A DNA stretch of 64,000 nucleotides from Davidsoniella eucalypti (GCA_004009845.1 RMBW01000041.1:1-64000); one strand, 5' to 3'. Positions 12,276 through 25,400 are shown, counted from the stretch's first letter. The notes: generated by a model not told the origin, from the letters alone. Translations and numbers: made by a program.

Positions 12276-14293
12276 ATGTCGGTTGAGATCGTGACTCTGG
12301 GAAACTTCCAGGAGAAGTTGCCGGCATGGGACCCGTCCGATCCAAGTGGTCTGCTCTTTGCCATTGTAGATATGGGAAGGTGAGTGACCAAACCCGACAG
12401 GACAATGCCATCTTGCAACTCGCTGACAGGACTCTCGACCCGATAGCAATGGAATTAGATTCTCCATCTCGGATCTTTCGCCACCCACTTCGCGTCTGCT
12501 GTGCACTGTCTACAAGGAGCGGGCTGCTATATCGCTCTATGATGCTTTGAACCTCTCTGGAACCGATCCCCCTACCTTCCCCGAGGACACCATCACTACT
12601 GTCTCCAAAGTACTAGCGCGCTTCAAGCGTATCGCTGATCAGTACGCCGTGCCGACATCTCACTTTGCCGTGATGGCTACCGAAGCTATGCGCAAAGCCG
12701 CCAACGCTGCCACAATGCTGCAGAGTATCGACAGTGCCGCCGGAGTCGGTGTTTACGTGCTAGCCCCTGAAGTTGAGACGCTCTTCGGCGCCGTCATGGG
12801 CTCTCGTAGCTCCTTCCCCAGTATCCACAGCGGCGGTCTGTTCCTTGACCTGGGCGGTGGTTCTGTCCAGATGAGCTGGGTTGACACGAGCATCGAAGGC
12901 TATGAGATCGCCGCTGCTCTCACGGGCAAGAGCCTCCCGTTTGGCGCGGCACGGTTGTCCAAGATCTTGGAAAGCCCAGATGCCCAGTTGCGTGCGGCGG
13001 AGTTGGATACGCTCCAGGCTGGCATGGTCTCGGCGTTTGCCAAGTTATGCAACGAGTTCCCTGCGCTACGGCAAGCATATACTACTGACGATAAGGGCGT
13101 TGATGTGTACATGTGCGGCGGCGGGTTCCGTGGCTACGGCAGCATGCTGATGCACCATGACGATGCGTCGCCGTACCCCGTACAGAGCATCGCGAACTAC
13201 ACCGTTGACGGAGGCTTCTTCAAGAGCACAAAGCGTATGAAGCACATGAACGAGACTGTAGAGGGTAAGATCTTTGGTATGTCCAAACGTCGCCGTAAGC
13301 AATTTCCCGCCATTGTCACCGTGGTCGAGGCTTTTGTCGAGGCTGTTAGAAATATTCGCACCGTGACATTCTGTACGGGCTCGAACCGCGAAGGGTCACT
13401 CATGATGAAGCTTCCCCGAGAGATCCGCGAAAGCGATCCCCTCGACTCCCTGGTTTACCTGTACCCACGATTTGCACCGAACCAAACCGATGCCGACTAC
13501 ATCTCCGTGGTTGACTGTATCGCCGCCACCCTACGCAACGCATTACCTTCTGGCATCGACTTTGCCAATACGCCGACCATCTACGGCACGGGACTCGCGC
13601 GCATCTTTGCCGCACAGATTTGGCACCGCATGGATCTCGACGAGGCCGGGAACTCGGCGCTCGCGCTGCACGCTGCCACGGCGGGACACCCGAACGCGCC
13701 GGGCTTGTCGCATGTGGCCCGGGCCGTGTTGGGAGTGGCGACGACGAGCCGCTGGGGCGCGAAGCTGGCGGCGCATGACCGGGCGGTACTGGATGGACTG
13801 AAGAAGCTGGTTTCCAGTGTCCACCGCGACGCTGTCTTCTGGGGTGTCTATCTGGGTGCCGTCGCTAGTGTATTGGCAACGTTCGTGGCTTGTCCGCCGG
13901 CACTGGCGAGCGATATGTCTGATATGGTCACGTGAGTTCCTCTCCATCTTACATCCTTCTCTTTTCTTTTCTTTTGCGATCAAATCTAATAGAGGTACAC
14001 CTCTACCGACCATCCATGCTACCTCCCATGTTCTCTCTTACACCTTTATCCAGCATGGTCTGAATTGCCTACTGACACATGCAATCCCATGCTTGGCGTG
14101 TTGTAGATTCACATGCAGCCTAAGAGGTGCTAGTCTGACGGACGGTCTTAAGCTCGATATCTCGGTGAATAGCAAGGCTACGATTGGACTAGACCTTGAC
14201 GAGATTTCGGCAGTAATCGCAGACACACGCAAGGAAGCTGGCAAGAAACGGTGTGGCAAGATTATAGTGACCGTAAAGGAAGTCACCCCATAA
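12276..14293 (+). CDS. rtg2: RTG2-like retrograde regulator, Ppx/GppA phosphatase family
   Basis: Three exons, 12276-12379, 12447-13931 and 14107-14293, give 591 aa. Exon 1 ends in the first phosphate-binding motif: DMG is followed across the 67-nt intron by SNGIRFS (residues 32-41), which fixes the start and splice. The second motif is DLGGGSVQ at 169-176, and ATEAMRKA (112-119) is a family signature, so the actin/ASKHA fold of exopolyphosphatase/GppA proteins is clear. Fungal members of this length correspond to yeast Rtg2, a cytosolic ATP-binding sensor that relays mitochondrial state to Rtg1/Rtg3. The C-terminal exon resembles the short helical end of fungal Rtg2 only weakly. Intron 2 is 175 nt; if retained, a TGA formed at the splice donor ends the protein at 13935, after 530 aa. 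Substrate or signalling role here is inferred from the family. Confidence 0.88.
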
Positions 14294-15253
14294 CTCTTGT
14301 AAACGACAAAAAGGAAAACAAAGTCCATGATGGGCATTTATCTGTTTATTATCAGAGATGGAGGGGAGTGGACAAAGCGAGAGAAGATGGAGGTCGGGCA
14401 AGAATATCGTGATGGTGGTCGAATAGGCGTGTTGCCTCACTAGCGAATGTTACGCTTACGCCCCCCATTTTCGACCCAACTTGATTTTGTTGGCTTGAGA
14501 GTATTTTTTATTTCAATGTCTATTCATGATGATGTCTCATCCTTAGTCTATGAAGCACAATATAAGATTTTTTTTTTTTCCTCATTAGTCACCTTGTTAT
14601 TCCTTGTGGAGGGGGTTGGGTTATCTTTATCCACATCATGATGTGTTGGCGGAGTATTTAATTGGGTTTCTTTAAATTGAACTAAATTCTTTGAAAATGG
14701 GAGATATAAGCTAAATACAATACATGTTTCGTGAAATCGTTAAAGGACTAAAAAATACAGCTAAAAGAAATACAACTAAAAAAAGATACATAGGAAATCG
14801 TCGAGTTGAAAAAAAACAAGCTTTTGCTAGTGATGTTTTAGCATCACGTGTGTGGCCTCTGAAAAGAGCGAGACTCGCTATAGAATTCTTAGTAAGAATA
14901 TAGCGTGGTATCCCATCTTGGTTTCCCATTTTCTAGGAGAAAATAAGAACTTGCGATACAAAGTACTGCATAAATAGCAGAAAAGAAAACAAAAATCCAA
15001 CCCAAATCCAACCATGAAAGAACATTATCATCGTCATCATGAAATCATGAAAAAAAAAAAGAAAACAAAAAGCATCGGCTATGGCCGGAAAGAAGATGTC
15101 GCTGGGTAGACAAAAGAGAAAGAGACAACGCTCAAAGGAAAAAAAAAGACACGATGGGCGTCAGTGACAACAGAACACCAAAAGAAACGAAGAGGATGAA
15201 GAAGAGATAGAGACGGGGAGGGGGTGGTACAGCTACTACAGCCCCCGAGTCTC
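14294..15253. other. Convergent 3' region between the RTG2-like and Zn2Cys6 genes
   Basis: The two genes point towards each other. The DNA is AT-rich with T-rich tracts on the top strand to about 14660 and A-rich tracts afterwards, as expected for two facing 3' untranslated regions. No gene is seen. Confidence 0.5.
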
Positions 15254-17910
15254 TTATTGGGCGTAGTAAGCGTAGTAGCCGGGATCGTGCTCCATGCCGA
15301 GGCCCATACTGATATCGTTGTTGAGTGCAGTTGGGACGACGAGAGAGACGGTGGGAGGCTGTCTCTTGCGCGAGCGACGCTTGCACAGCTTGGACTGCTC
15401 GTGGGAGACGACCGTGTGGTAGAGATGGCGATCGAAGAGGTTCTCGCTGGAATCGACCTGAGTAGCGGCCACTGTGGGAGAAAAAAGAGAAGAGTGACGT
15501 CAGCATGCATGTTATTTCAGACGGTTTGTAGGGGAGGTAGAAGCTGGATGAGAGATACAGCGCACTGGCAAGCGTAGACATGTGATTGGCTACAGCTGCA
15601 GTATAAGGCTGGAACGAGAGGGAAAGCAAGAGGGAGGTAACAGCGGCCAAAAAAAAAACACAATCCCATGTTCTGAATGGCCGAAACAACAAAGAGAATG
15701 AGTACTTACGGTACGCCTTGCGTTGGGTCTTGACCTCTTCAAAGCTGGAAGCGATGTCGTGCTGGCGACGGGACGAGACGGGCAGAGAGCTGGGGTTGAG
15801 TTCAGGCTCCAGCTGGGCGGGCATATAGAAATGGCCGGTATAGTAGACCATGATGGCCAGATACAGGCGGCTGGCGACATGTCTAGCGGACTCGAAGTTT
15901 TCTGCAGAAGTGTCAGTCGGGAGATCAGGCTATGACATGCCGGGCTGGAGTGGATAGCTGAGCCAATAGAATGGCACGGCCTGTAGACCGCCACCATGTC
16001 GGCATCAGATACAGATCGGGAGAGGGGAGCCACTTACCCATACTGCCAAAGAAGCATGGACGGAGAAACTGGTTCAGGTTGTAGTACATGAAGATGAGCT
16101 GCCACAGGCAAACAAACAGCGCGGGCTTCTCGTCAGCCAGCTTCTCTTTCTTGGGCTTGGCTCCAGAAAGCATCGCGTCGAGGAAGCCGATGACCTTCTT
16201 CTCCAGACTCTTGATGTGGCGCTGGGCGATATGGCGCAGCTGCTGGGTAAGCTCTGGGTAGTGGGCGCCGTCGCCGTAGGAAAAGCTCTCGGTCTTCCAG
16301 ATAGTGAACATGCAAAGCAGTTCCCACATGCTAGAGACCAGGTCATACTAGTAGAAAGGTTAGCAAGTAGATACGATGGGGGATACCAGGCAGTCCAGCC
16401 TACCTTGGGCATGTTCGGGCCGCCTCTAAAGTAGAGACTGAGGAATTTGTTCATCTCGGTCTGGAAGCCAGGGCTGTCGGTGACGAGGTGGCTGCCGGCC
16501 ATGTTGACCAGTCTCTCGCAGTTTTCGTTGGCGGCACTGGGATCCAAGGTCAGCGTCCACGTGCCGTCGGGACGAACACACTGCTGGGTGCTCAGGGCGG
16601 TGTAAGCGCCGCCGAGGCTGATCGAGACTTGGTATAGAACGCCGTTGGGCTTGGTAGGCGGGATGGCGATGTCTGTGGGAAGCGAGCAAGATAAAGCCAC
16701 GCCCTTGAGTCAGCAGGCGTTCAGGTTCATTGGGGAAAAAAGAAAAGAAAAAAAAAAAGGGAAGAAAAGGCGAGTGAGACAGTGGGACGGGAGGGAGGGT
16801 GTGTTGGCAAGCCTTGGCTGGTCTGCCTAAGCTCGGGAAAGCACCAATACTCCCCCCACGGCCGGCACGGCAGGAAAACATGAGGGAGGCAGAGGAGCAG
16901 ACAGTAGAGGAAGCATGGGAAGGGACCGTGCTGGATGTCAGGCCAGGAGACCAGAAGAAGGGGCGTGTGCGCACCAGGCCCCAGGCCCTCCACCCTAGCA
17001 AGAGTCTTAAAGGGGAATCCAGAGCAGGAGACTTACCGGCAAAGTGCTTGAAGACAGAGCCAATGTTCGATAGACGGCCTTCGTGGATGCAGGCCTCCAT
17101 GGGCATATCAGGGTTGAACTTTTGGCAGTGGGAGCACGGGCTGACATTGCACTGGAACTCGGGTTAGTAAGCTGACGCTAAACTACAGAAAAAAAAAAGC
17201 CCGAGAAAAGATTAAAAAAAAGGAAAAACTCTGGTGAGGCAGAGGAGGGGTGTGTTTAACTGTCCGTGTGTCTGCCAAAATAAAGAGAATAAACGAATTA
17301 ATGTCGAATAAACCAGGCTCTTACACAGCACTGTAAAAGTGGGGCCGTGGCAGAACACGACGTCTTGACTATCGTAGACGAGCCACCCCCGTACAAGCCG
17401 AGCCAGGCCAGGCCAAATGTGGCTTGTCACCAGATGCAGGGAGCCGACCTGGCTGGAGGGGAGGGCGTACGTTGGAGCACTTACACGGACGAAAGAGGAA
17501 ATCGGGCAAATCACAGACATCGGGCTTTTACAACTTCGTTTTCAAGATATCATCCGTCTACTTACAGTGACTTTGCGCATGTGGCAGCGCAGGCAGGCCT
17601 TGATGTCGCGCATCCTGGCAGTCTTCTCGGGGTCCTCGACGCGGCGGCTGCGCTTCTTCAGCGGCAGATTGGAGATGCTCGAGCCGGGCGACGAGGCCGG
17701 GCTGTAGCCGGCGCCGTACGCCGGGGAGAAGGAGCCATCGGAGCGGTCCGACTCGGAGCTGCTGTCGCTCATGACGAAGTCAGAGGGCGCGGGACTGAAG
17801 CTCTGGCTGTGGCTGTGGTTCTGGCCGTGGTTTTGCTGCGTTTGCTGCGTTTGCCATAGGCTGTAGTCGAAGTACTCGTCAAAGCCGGAGTCCTGGGGGG
17901 CGACGTCCAT
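15254..17910 (-). CDS. Zn2Cys6 (C6 binuclear cluster) transcription factor, 482 aa
   Basis: Six exons in transcript order: 17910-17566, 17151-17037, 16672-16404, 16347-16038, 15901-15710, 15471-15254. All junctions are GT-AG and the total is in frame. Residues 1-85 are acidic and Ser/Gln-rich, followed by a basic LKKRSRR patch (84-90). The binuclear cluster has six cysteines (C106, C109, C116, C121, C124, C136) with CLRC, six residues, then C, as in Gal4-type factors. Intron 1 falls exactly before the third cysteine. The rest is helical (for example MWELLCMF, LWQLIFMYYNL) and resembles the fungal-specific regulatory region. The C-terminus has a basic KLCKRRSRKRQ block and ends YYAYYAQ. Introns 1 (414 nt) and 2 (364 nt) are long for this genome; intron 1 has a good branch site (ttactaac). 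Target genes are unknown. Confidence 0.87.
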
Positions 17911-18612
17911 ATTTAAACTTTTTTTTTTCTTTTTTCCTTTTCTTATCTGCTGTTTAGGGCCGGCTCGACTACAAAAGTCTATAGAACTATCTGAATCCTC
18001 TTTCTGGGCAGGCTCTTGACTGAATATTCCAACAAGATATGGGGGGGTGTGTATAGGGTACGCACAACTACTAAGAAGCGAGGGGGGCCAGGGGGGGGCG
18101 TACGAAGCTCGCGTGTGTAGCACTAAAGCCCGAGAGGCGTCTTGACAGAGGGTGGGCTGCGTGTGAGAGGGTGCGAAGTGATCTGGATCTGGATCACGGA
18201 CTCTTTGGTTCTAGAGAAGTCTGGGGGGGGTTGGACGGGGTGTGGCACGAGCAAAGCAGACTGCCGTGAGACGGGGGAGCGAGGAGCCAAGATGCTACAA
18301 CGACCGGTATAAGGATGAAGATGACGATGCTAGACGGGAGCAGGCAGTGGTATAGCTGTTTCAACACGGGATCTATCGCAGCCAAGGGCTTTTCTTTCCT
18401 CGAGGGGTGTAGATGATCTGGATAGTTTGATACGGAAGAGAAACAAGTCCAGTTCTTTCTCTCTCAAATCAGCCCTTTTATCCTCCCCCCAGAGCCCGCC
18501 GAGGGGGTCCCCCTTTCTCGGCCTTCCTGCTCTCTTCATGCCCTCCGATATCTCGATATCGCCCATACTAGACGATGTTCGACCTTGATATCCCACCAAG
18601 TCGTTATATGCA

Positions 18613-18626
18613 GGTTTCTCGAGAAA
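18613..18626. promoter_or_regulatory. Perfect 14-bp palindrome
   Basis: The sequence gtttctcgagaaac is self-complementary and directly abuts the larger inverted repeat. It could be a dimeric factor site; no factor is assigned. Confidence 0.4.
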
Positions 18627-18720
18627 CTCGGTCGCTTCGACGCCTCTGATTGGCCAGTCCCACTTTTACTTACATGAATAACTCCAGCTCCAGCCAATCA
18701 GAGGCGTCGAGGTGACCGAG
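18627..18720. promoter_or_regulatory. Inverted repeat with two outward-reading CCAAT boxes
   Basis: Two 28-bp arms (18627-18654 and 18693-18720) match at 26 positions as reverse complements around a 38-bp spacer. Each arm contains a CCAAT/ATTGG core with the same flank (CTGATTGGC and GCCAATCAG), the classical HAP/CBF (NF-Y) recognition core, and a gacgcctc block. It lies about 720 bp upstream of the Zn2Cys6 start codon. A regulatory role is inferred; it could also be a small inverted-repeat element. Confidence 0.5.
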
Positions 18721-19396
18721 AATACAGGGATTCTGATGCTCGAGCCTTTTCTCGACGTCAGTCCTTCTCTGGCCTACGACGAGAGCAAGCCGATTGGACT
18801 GGCTGGTCTCCGGCGAGCGGATATCCTCGGACTGGCAATGTCCCTGGTGACCTCTGGCACGATGGGCCGGTTGTTCTGGCTATGGTATCGTGTCGTGCTG
18901 GCAAAGTGCTCGAGGGCAGGCTCTCCTGTACAGAAGCACAGAAGCACGGAAACCCACGATCGAAAGCAGATGGCTTATACAAAGCAGCGGCAGGTTCGTG
19001 CTGGTAGGATTTCAGTGACACCAAACGACCGGGCCTTTGTCGAGCCAGTGCGCAACTACACCCCCCCCTCACATACAATCTACTTCGTCCGTGCTGGGTT
19101 GCAGAGGGCGAATGTCGACCCAGAACGCCTGGTAGGGGGGCGTGTCGAACGCCACACTTCCTCTTTCACCCGGCTCCATACTTGTGATCTGGTGGCAAAG
19201 GCGAGGGTCAGCCTCTAGGAGCACGCTTGCTGTCTACATCGTGATTGATGCTAGTCCGGCTTAGGCTGGATGCTGGACAAATCATGCCTGTAAGTGCATT
19301 GCTATCCCTTCACTCGTTCCTCTAGAGCAGGCAGTATACCATGTCATACAGTTGCTATTGAAGCTCCATATGGCCTAGTTCCTTGTCGCTCACTTA

Positions 19397-19413
19397 CCCC
19401 CCCCCCCCCCCCC
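19397..19413. repeat. Poly-C run of 17
   Basis: Seventeen consecutive C bases, ending 39 bp before the first base that the second segment copy shares. Such runs often end assembly contigs. Confidence 0.95.
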
Positions 19414-19452
19414 ATTTTGATATCACCTTGTTCGTGCCTACAAGCCAGAACA

Positions 19453-22400
19453 TGGGGGTACGGGAGATCGCTTCCTTTCCTATCCTTTCCTTTCCTTCTG
19501 CTGGCTTACTTGGTCCGTTTTCGTAAGTTTCTCACACGCCCTCATGCTGGCTTTTCTCGTCTATTCAGCCATATATGGTCATCATTCGCTCGTCTGTCTG
19601 TAAATGCATGTTCAAGCAGGCCACACAGCTATGTACTGTTCTTTTCTCTGTAAGACACGTCTCATTTCCTCTATGCTGCTTCTTAATCGGCTATTTTCGT
19701 TTCCTATTTCAACTCGCTAATAGTCGGGCGAGCTGTTCAAAAGACGGCATCTTGTACATGGGCGTTTTGATATCGCTACCCTCATGTGTTGTCCACGCAT
19801 GATCATTCAAGATGCCCATTCGCTCCCACCCACCATGCCTTTCCATGGGTTGCTCGGCATTCCACTCAGCTCGGTGGACTCGAGCAGCCTTGCCTCTCTG
19901 CAGCTACCCCGATACGTAAACGAATGTCGTAGCGAGCCGCTATTCGCCAGAGGCAGCTTGCCATCAACATTGCATTTTAATATATATGTACGCACATTGT
20001 ACGTCCCTTTCCGGCTGGCGATACATTACCTTCCAACAGAGGTGTATGGGATATTTGTACCATATCAAGAGTTTAAGCCCGTGTTCTGTATCCATTATCA
20101 ATGGCATCAATACGCAGAGGCGACTGCAAGTTGCAACATGCAGGGCAAGGATACAAAAGGTAAAGGATAGAGCAGATGAATGCTACTATGGGAGCGAGAT
20201 CACACACCCCCTTGACATGCAGGCCAATGAACAACCCAGACTATCTCGCCCCTTGCCGACGTTGTCTCTGTGGTGTCAGGCAAATCTATTTTTCCGTGTT
20301 CCGTATAATCTTAGACAAGAGACACTATTCGTAAGCCGTGAGAGCTACATCAAAGGTCCTGGTGCGTCGAATCTATAGCACACCTTTCACCGAATATTGA
20401 GCACTTCATGCGTCGAGCAGCTTATGTATGGTAAGAAACAATTAGCCCAGAGGGCATGCGATGATGATGATGTTCTAGAGCTCGGCTCGGATTATCTTGA
20501 ATAAGTATATCTGTATACGTTCATATGCTATGACGAGAGATTTCGACATCTTCGTCTTGTCGTATGGCTTGCTTCTAGATAGTATTGCCTTGCAACGACG
20601 TGCTGCCAGTGTACGACCCAAACATATGAGCATCAGGCCTATGAGATATGAGAACTATATGAATATTTCCTTTGCATTCCCGCGTTGTCTGTTGGTCGTA
20701 CAACCTGGCGGATTTTATAGGGTGAGGGTAAATGCCAGAAGCTATATGCCGATGTAATGACCGTAGAATGAGAGGGACAGACAGCAAACAGAAGGCCATC
20801 AACGGCCAAAACATATGAGAGTAAGCTCTATGCATAAGTGATGCACAGTGTGGCATCTGGAATGATTACAGCAGATTCGGGGCTTGCAATCGTCAGCTAT
20901 ATGCGATGTTAGCCTAATGGAGGGTGTAGTGCTAGCAAGACGGGAGCAAACGAATATGTACTACTTTTCATGTCCGCATGTATACTTTTCTCTCCTTTCG
21001 CCTACACCCCATTTCATATGTTCAGATTGGTCACCCCCAAAAAAAAAAATTTACGCGAAAGAAGGGTGTGCATGTGGCGATGACATATGTCCTGGTTCAT
21101 CGCCGAGAATTTGGCTTCTTGTGCATATCAGAGCCACACAGGCTGTTACATGGATTCAAGGTAAGCAATAAGCCTACAACTTGGGAATCCAACATTACCT
21201 TGGGATGTATTTAACCCAAAATGAATTCACGCTCTCTCCGTGTGTGTTGGAATATGCCATACGCCACTTTCTTGTTTCCTGTCTGTCCAATACGCCCTGC
21301 CTCAAGATTGGTCGGATCGATCAGATAAGATAAGAGAGTGTGAGCGACAAAGTAGTTACCCAGACTAGAATAGCCATGGTGCCAACAGAGCTTCTAGAAT
21401 TTCAAAGGGGTAGTTTAAAAGAGGCGGGTTATTGCTGAAGAAGGATACCACCATCAGTCTAACGACCCGGGGCTAGACACGTGGTAGCACAACGTGCCGG
21501 AGGAAAGCCCTAACTATTATCCGACTATTCGAACGAGATCACCGGAGCACGCAAGTTCGATTCTCCGTTTGGCAGTGGGGCAGACAGTTGTTTTTCTGGT
21601 GGTGGCAGCAAGATATGCCCGTTGGGTTTGGAGTTTGCGTCCATGGCTACTGGGTCATGTCGTCCGATATAACTGCGATACGACCCGTACAATAGAATAC
21701 TAGTCATTCAATATACTCTCTGTATCGTTGGGGGCGCTTTGTATCCTCTAGATGCAAAGTGTATCCAGTATGATGTCGGATTCATCGCGCATCGGTAGTG
21801 ATTATAGTACTGTCCGGGCCTAGACATCACGAGTGATGGAACTGCACATACAACGACGATCTAGATGTCGTAACTCAATGGAACATATATTAGATGTTGA
21901 ATATAAACCGGAAGATGCGAATCGGGGACTCTTTCAGCACGAGAACTCAGCTCAATACGACAATCGGTGGTCCCGATGATGGCGCGGGTGGCACATGCCG
22001 GCCTGTTCAAGCTGGGCAAGTACAAGGCACAACGCAGTCGGACAAGAAGAATGGCACACGAATAGGCGACTGCAGTCACTACATTGTCAAACGAGATGGA
22101 GACGGCATTTTACCAAGTTGAAAAAGAGAAGATTTCATATCTAGCTAATTAGTTTGCCTCTACAATTCCCTTCTTCCATCCTCACAGCTCTCTGTGCCGT
22201 GCCGCCCAACTTCGACGGCTTCTCTGTTGACTCTTCCTTTTCTCTGGTTAGGCAGCTAGAAAGCCCAGATGTTGGGCCAAAATCTTATCCTTCGTCCTTT
22301 TGCCAGCAGATTTTTCTTTTTTTTTTACCAACTTGCAGCCAAAAGAGCTGTTCGAGAAGCTCTTGTAAGTCCGGCCATCCTAGTCCACAAAGTTTATTGT

Positions 22401-25400
22401 TTAATTGATTAGTAGCCGATTTTGTGGCCCAAAACGGAAAAGTGTATTATGGGTACTCTGAGGTCCCAATGTGGAGTCTCACGTGATCTGCACTGGCTGT
22501 ACTCGATCACAATAATGCAGCAGTCACATGTATATATACTTTTAAACTCTGTTCTTTTCATCTGTAGACCCTAATATGATATATAACCCTACTGGATGAT
22601 CGTCGCTTCTCAAACATTCGTCGTGATGTTCGGACCACCGCCGCAGTGCAAAGGGTCGTTCTAGAAGTTTCTGACCATGTATGCGGCATTATCAAATGGT
22701 TAACCACGCGATTTGCCCAGCTTCGCAAGCTTTTATATAGCAAAAGCCAAGATTGTCATTTTAGACCATAGCGGTTGCTTGGTCACCGTCTCAACTTAGA
22801 CGCTTCCTAAGCATTTGATCTGAAACTATAACGCACAGGTTCTTTGCCTTATTTTCTTTTTTTTTGGCGTGGAAGGCTATGCAAACAAAGATAAGAATCG
22901 GACCAAATACTCTGTATCTCAACCAACTCTATAAATGTAAAACCAGAGTCTATTCTAGGCCGAACAGCTGTAATATTAGCGAGTGACAGGTGAACCGGAT
23001 CATCAATCATATCGCCTGAGTAAGGTGGCAAGGTGGCAGATATGTGTTGTCGGCCTGACTATCGAGCCGATTCTACCAAACGGAGATGCTATAATTAATG
23101 CAGACATCATAGCTATATACGATTCCTGCGAGCGGTTAGGAATAACAAACTATATGAGTTTCTGCTTTTGCTGATTACGCATGTCTCTATGCTATCCGTT
23201 GATATCAAAGTTCTCTGTTATTCAAGCTAGACGGGCATTGATCTAATTAGCCCGTTCGCCCTTTTCCATACTGCATATTCCGACACAGTGTCATAGCTCA
23301 CACTACTTGATACTTCCTGCTGACTAGAGCGTTCTCTAGCTTTGACGCCGGTCGCATAAAGTATCGACTATATTGCTCTTAAAGCATCACGCAGTTTCCG
23401 GTCGAGGTTGGGAGGCCTGCCTAGTGATCGATACATTCATGTCTTCTCTCTTTTTTCCTCTTCTTCTTACGGACCCTGCGGTCTAACATCAAAAAAGTTT
23501 TAGGGCGCGGGGTCCGACGCTTCAAATCACGCTGGGCCATGGAATTCTCAGACCCAACCATGCTTTTTTCTCTAGTTCCAAAACTGACGCTAAAACATCC
23601 AAAACTCAAAGAAACAACGGGATCGTCGAGGACTAAAGGAAGCCTCAAACTAACGGACAAAAAAACCCAAGTTTTCCAACAGAACCCATGACTGACACTT
23701 GGAATACTACTAAAGAACCAAAGTTGGGCCGGAGATATCCTAGAGTCATTCTTGGAGTCGCTGCTTTTTTTTGTGTCGTTTCAATAGCTTGTAATAGGCC
23801 GTAGCTTTCTTCCGAGCTTAATCTAAAGAACTAACGGTATACGTAATGACAAGTTAGAAACAAGAAACGACTAGGAACTCAGACCCCTCTCTTCCGAAAA
23901 GGCTCTCTAAGTAACAAAGCCATGGTAAAAGAAACATCGGCGGTCTGACATCGACATCACAGGATCTGCTGCGACTGGAGTAAAACGGTCCTGCCATGGA
24001 TAGTGTAGTAGTACACAGATAACACGACCTGCTGATATGCTAGACAAGACACAAATCTCATGGTTCTAGCTGGAACGCTCGCCTGCAGACATGGCCAGCT
24101 CCTACTCGTAGTCAAGTTCAGAAAAGTTCAGAAACAAAAGCGCGAGATGGACTTGTCACACAACAGGATCCAAGATAACATAATCAACTGCGACCTGCAG
24201 AATCACTCCTGCTCCGACTATCCAGGCTCAAGTAGTGGCGAGTAGGAAACACGAGCGGCCGAAGAGCCCCCCCCCCCCTCTCCTTTTTTTCCGCCATGTT
24301 GCTCCGTCCGTAGCATGACTAGGACCAGTCTCATCTAGTCTATGACACTGTTACAACATTTGGTTTCTCTTTTGATAGTATACTAGACAGAAGGAAGCCA
24401 TCGCCGTGTTAGCCATGTTCAGTTCGATAACCTAAAAAACGCAAGTGTTTCATACCCACGGATGTATCTGCAGAGTCAGAAGTTGCTTTGGTGTACCAAG
24501 ATTGTATATCAGAGCAGAATCGAATCAGAGACCTACACGCTTCTCACATGATAGGCAAAGACAAAAGCCATGATCGAGAAAGAAGAAAGTCCCAACCCAA
24601 CAACCTTCTTTCTTCTACTACGTATTTCACTGCCCGGATAGTCTACCTCTGGAAGCCCGAATAAAAAAATAAAAAGGTCTCTGGTCCCTCACACATGATT
24701 TCAGTACCGGCATGGAACAACGAACGCCATGTCTCAACTTTGTCAGCCATAGTCAGCGCCATCCTTTGTCTTTTGTACACAATTAGACACATAAAGGCAG
24801 CATGTTGACGATCAACCGTACTGTACTCATTCCCTTCTCAGACCTTGACTATTGCCGGGTTTCTTGGCGTAGTAGGAGCAATACCGAGGGCTTGAAACGA
24901 ACAAGAGATGGCTTGTTATCAGGCTGTGGATGCTTCGTGCCACCTGCTAGCTCGCGGTCTACATAGAGAAGAAAACAGATAAAACAGACGGGAACTATCA
25001 CTAGGTGTTGAAGGGCAAAAAAAGCATTCTTATTTTATCCCCAAGGGTGGCTGTCGGCTGGCACGAAACTCATAAAGGGTTGGAGGAAGGCGACCTTTTT
25101 TTCTTTTCCTTGCTCAAGTATTTAGGTTACTTTGTATGTCTACAATGCAATATTTCCCGGCTTGTATAGATCTAGACAGTACAGATGACGTGTCGTCACG
25201 GTGATAAACAATGATGAACCACAAGTTGTGTTTTCGGTGCCCTGTAAAGCTCCGTTGGCCGCTTTGGTGTTCCCTTTGATATTCAAGTGGTAGCCTATAT
25301 ACAATGCCAAAATTAGAACGGTCATCACTTTGGGGCTATCGAGAGATTCTCACTGGGAAGAGGAGAGAACTTACGTTGGCCTATCATAAATCTTCCGAGT

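Larger units (their letters stand above)
17911..19452. other. Promoter/leader of the Zn2Cys6 gene and intergenic DNA
   Basis: From 17911 to about 18540 the bottom strand is C/T-rich with several C runs, consistent with a leader. It is followed by the palindromes at 18613-18720. A 168-codon Arg-rich frame at 18712-19218 resembles nothing and is not called. The stretch ends in a 17-C run and then the duplicated segment. Confidence 0.4.

Noticed and set aside
18712..19218. 168-codon Arg-rich frame
   Set aside because: Begins inside the right arm of the palindrome, resembles nothing and has no supporting context.
21482..21590. tRNA-like A-box (tggtagcacaa) and B-box (gttcgattctc), also at 29299-29407
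   Set aside because: The T-arm bases around the B-box do not pair and no acceptor stem forms. At most a decayed tRNA-derived element.
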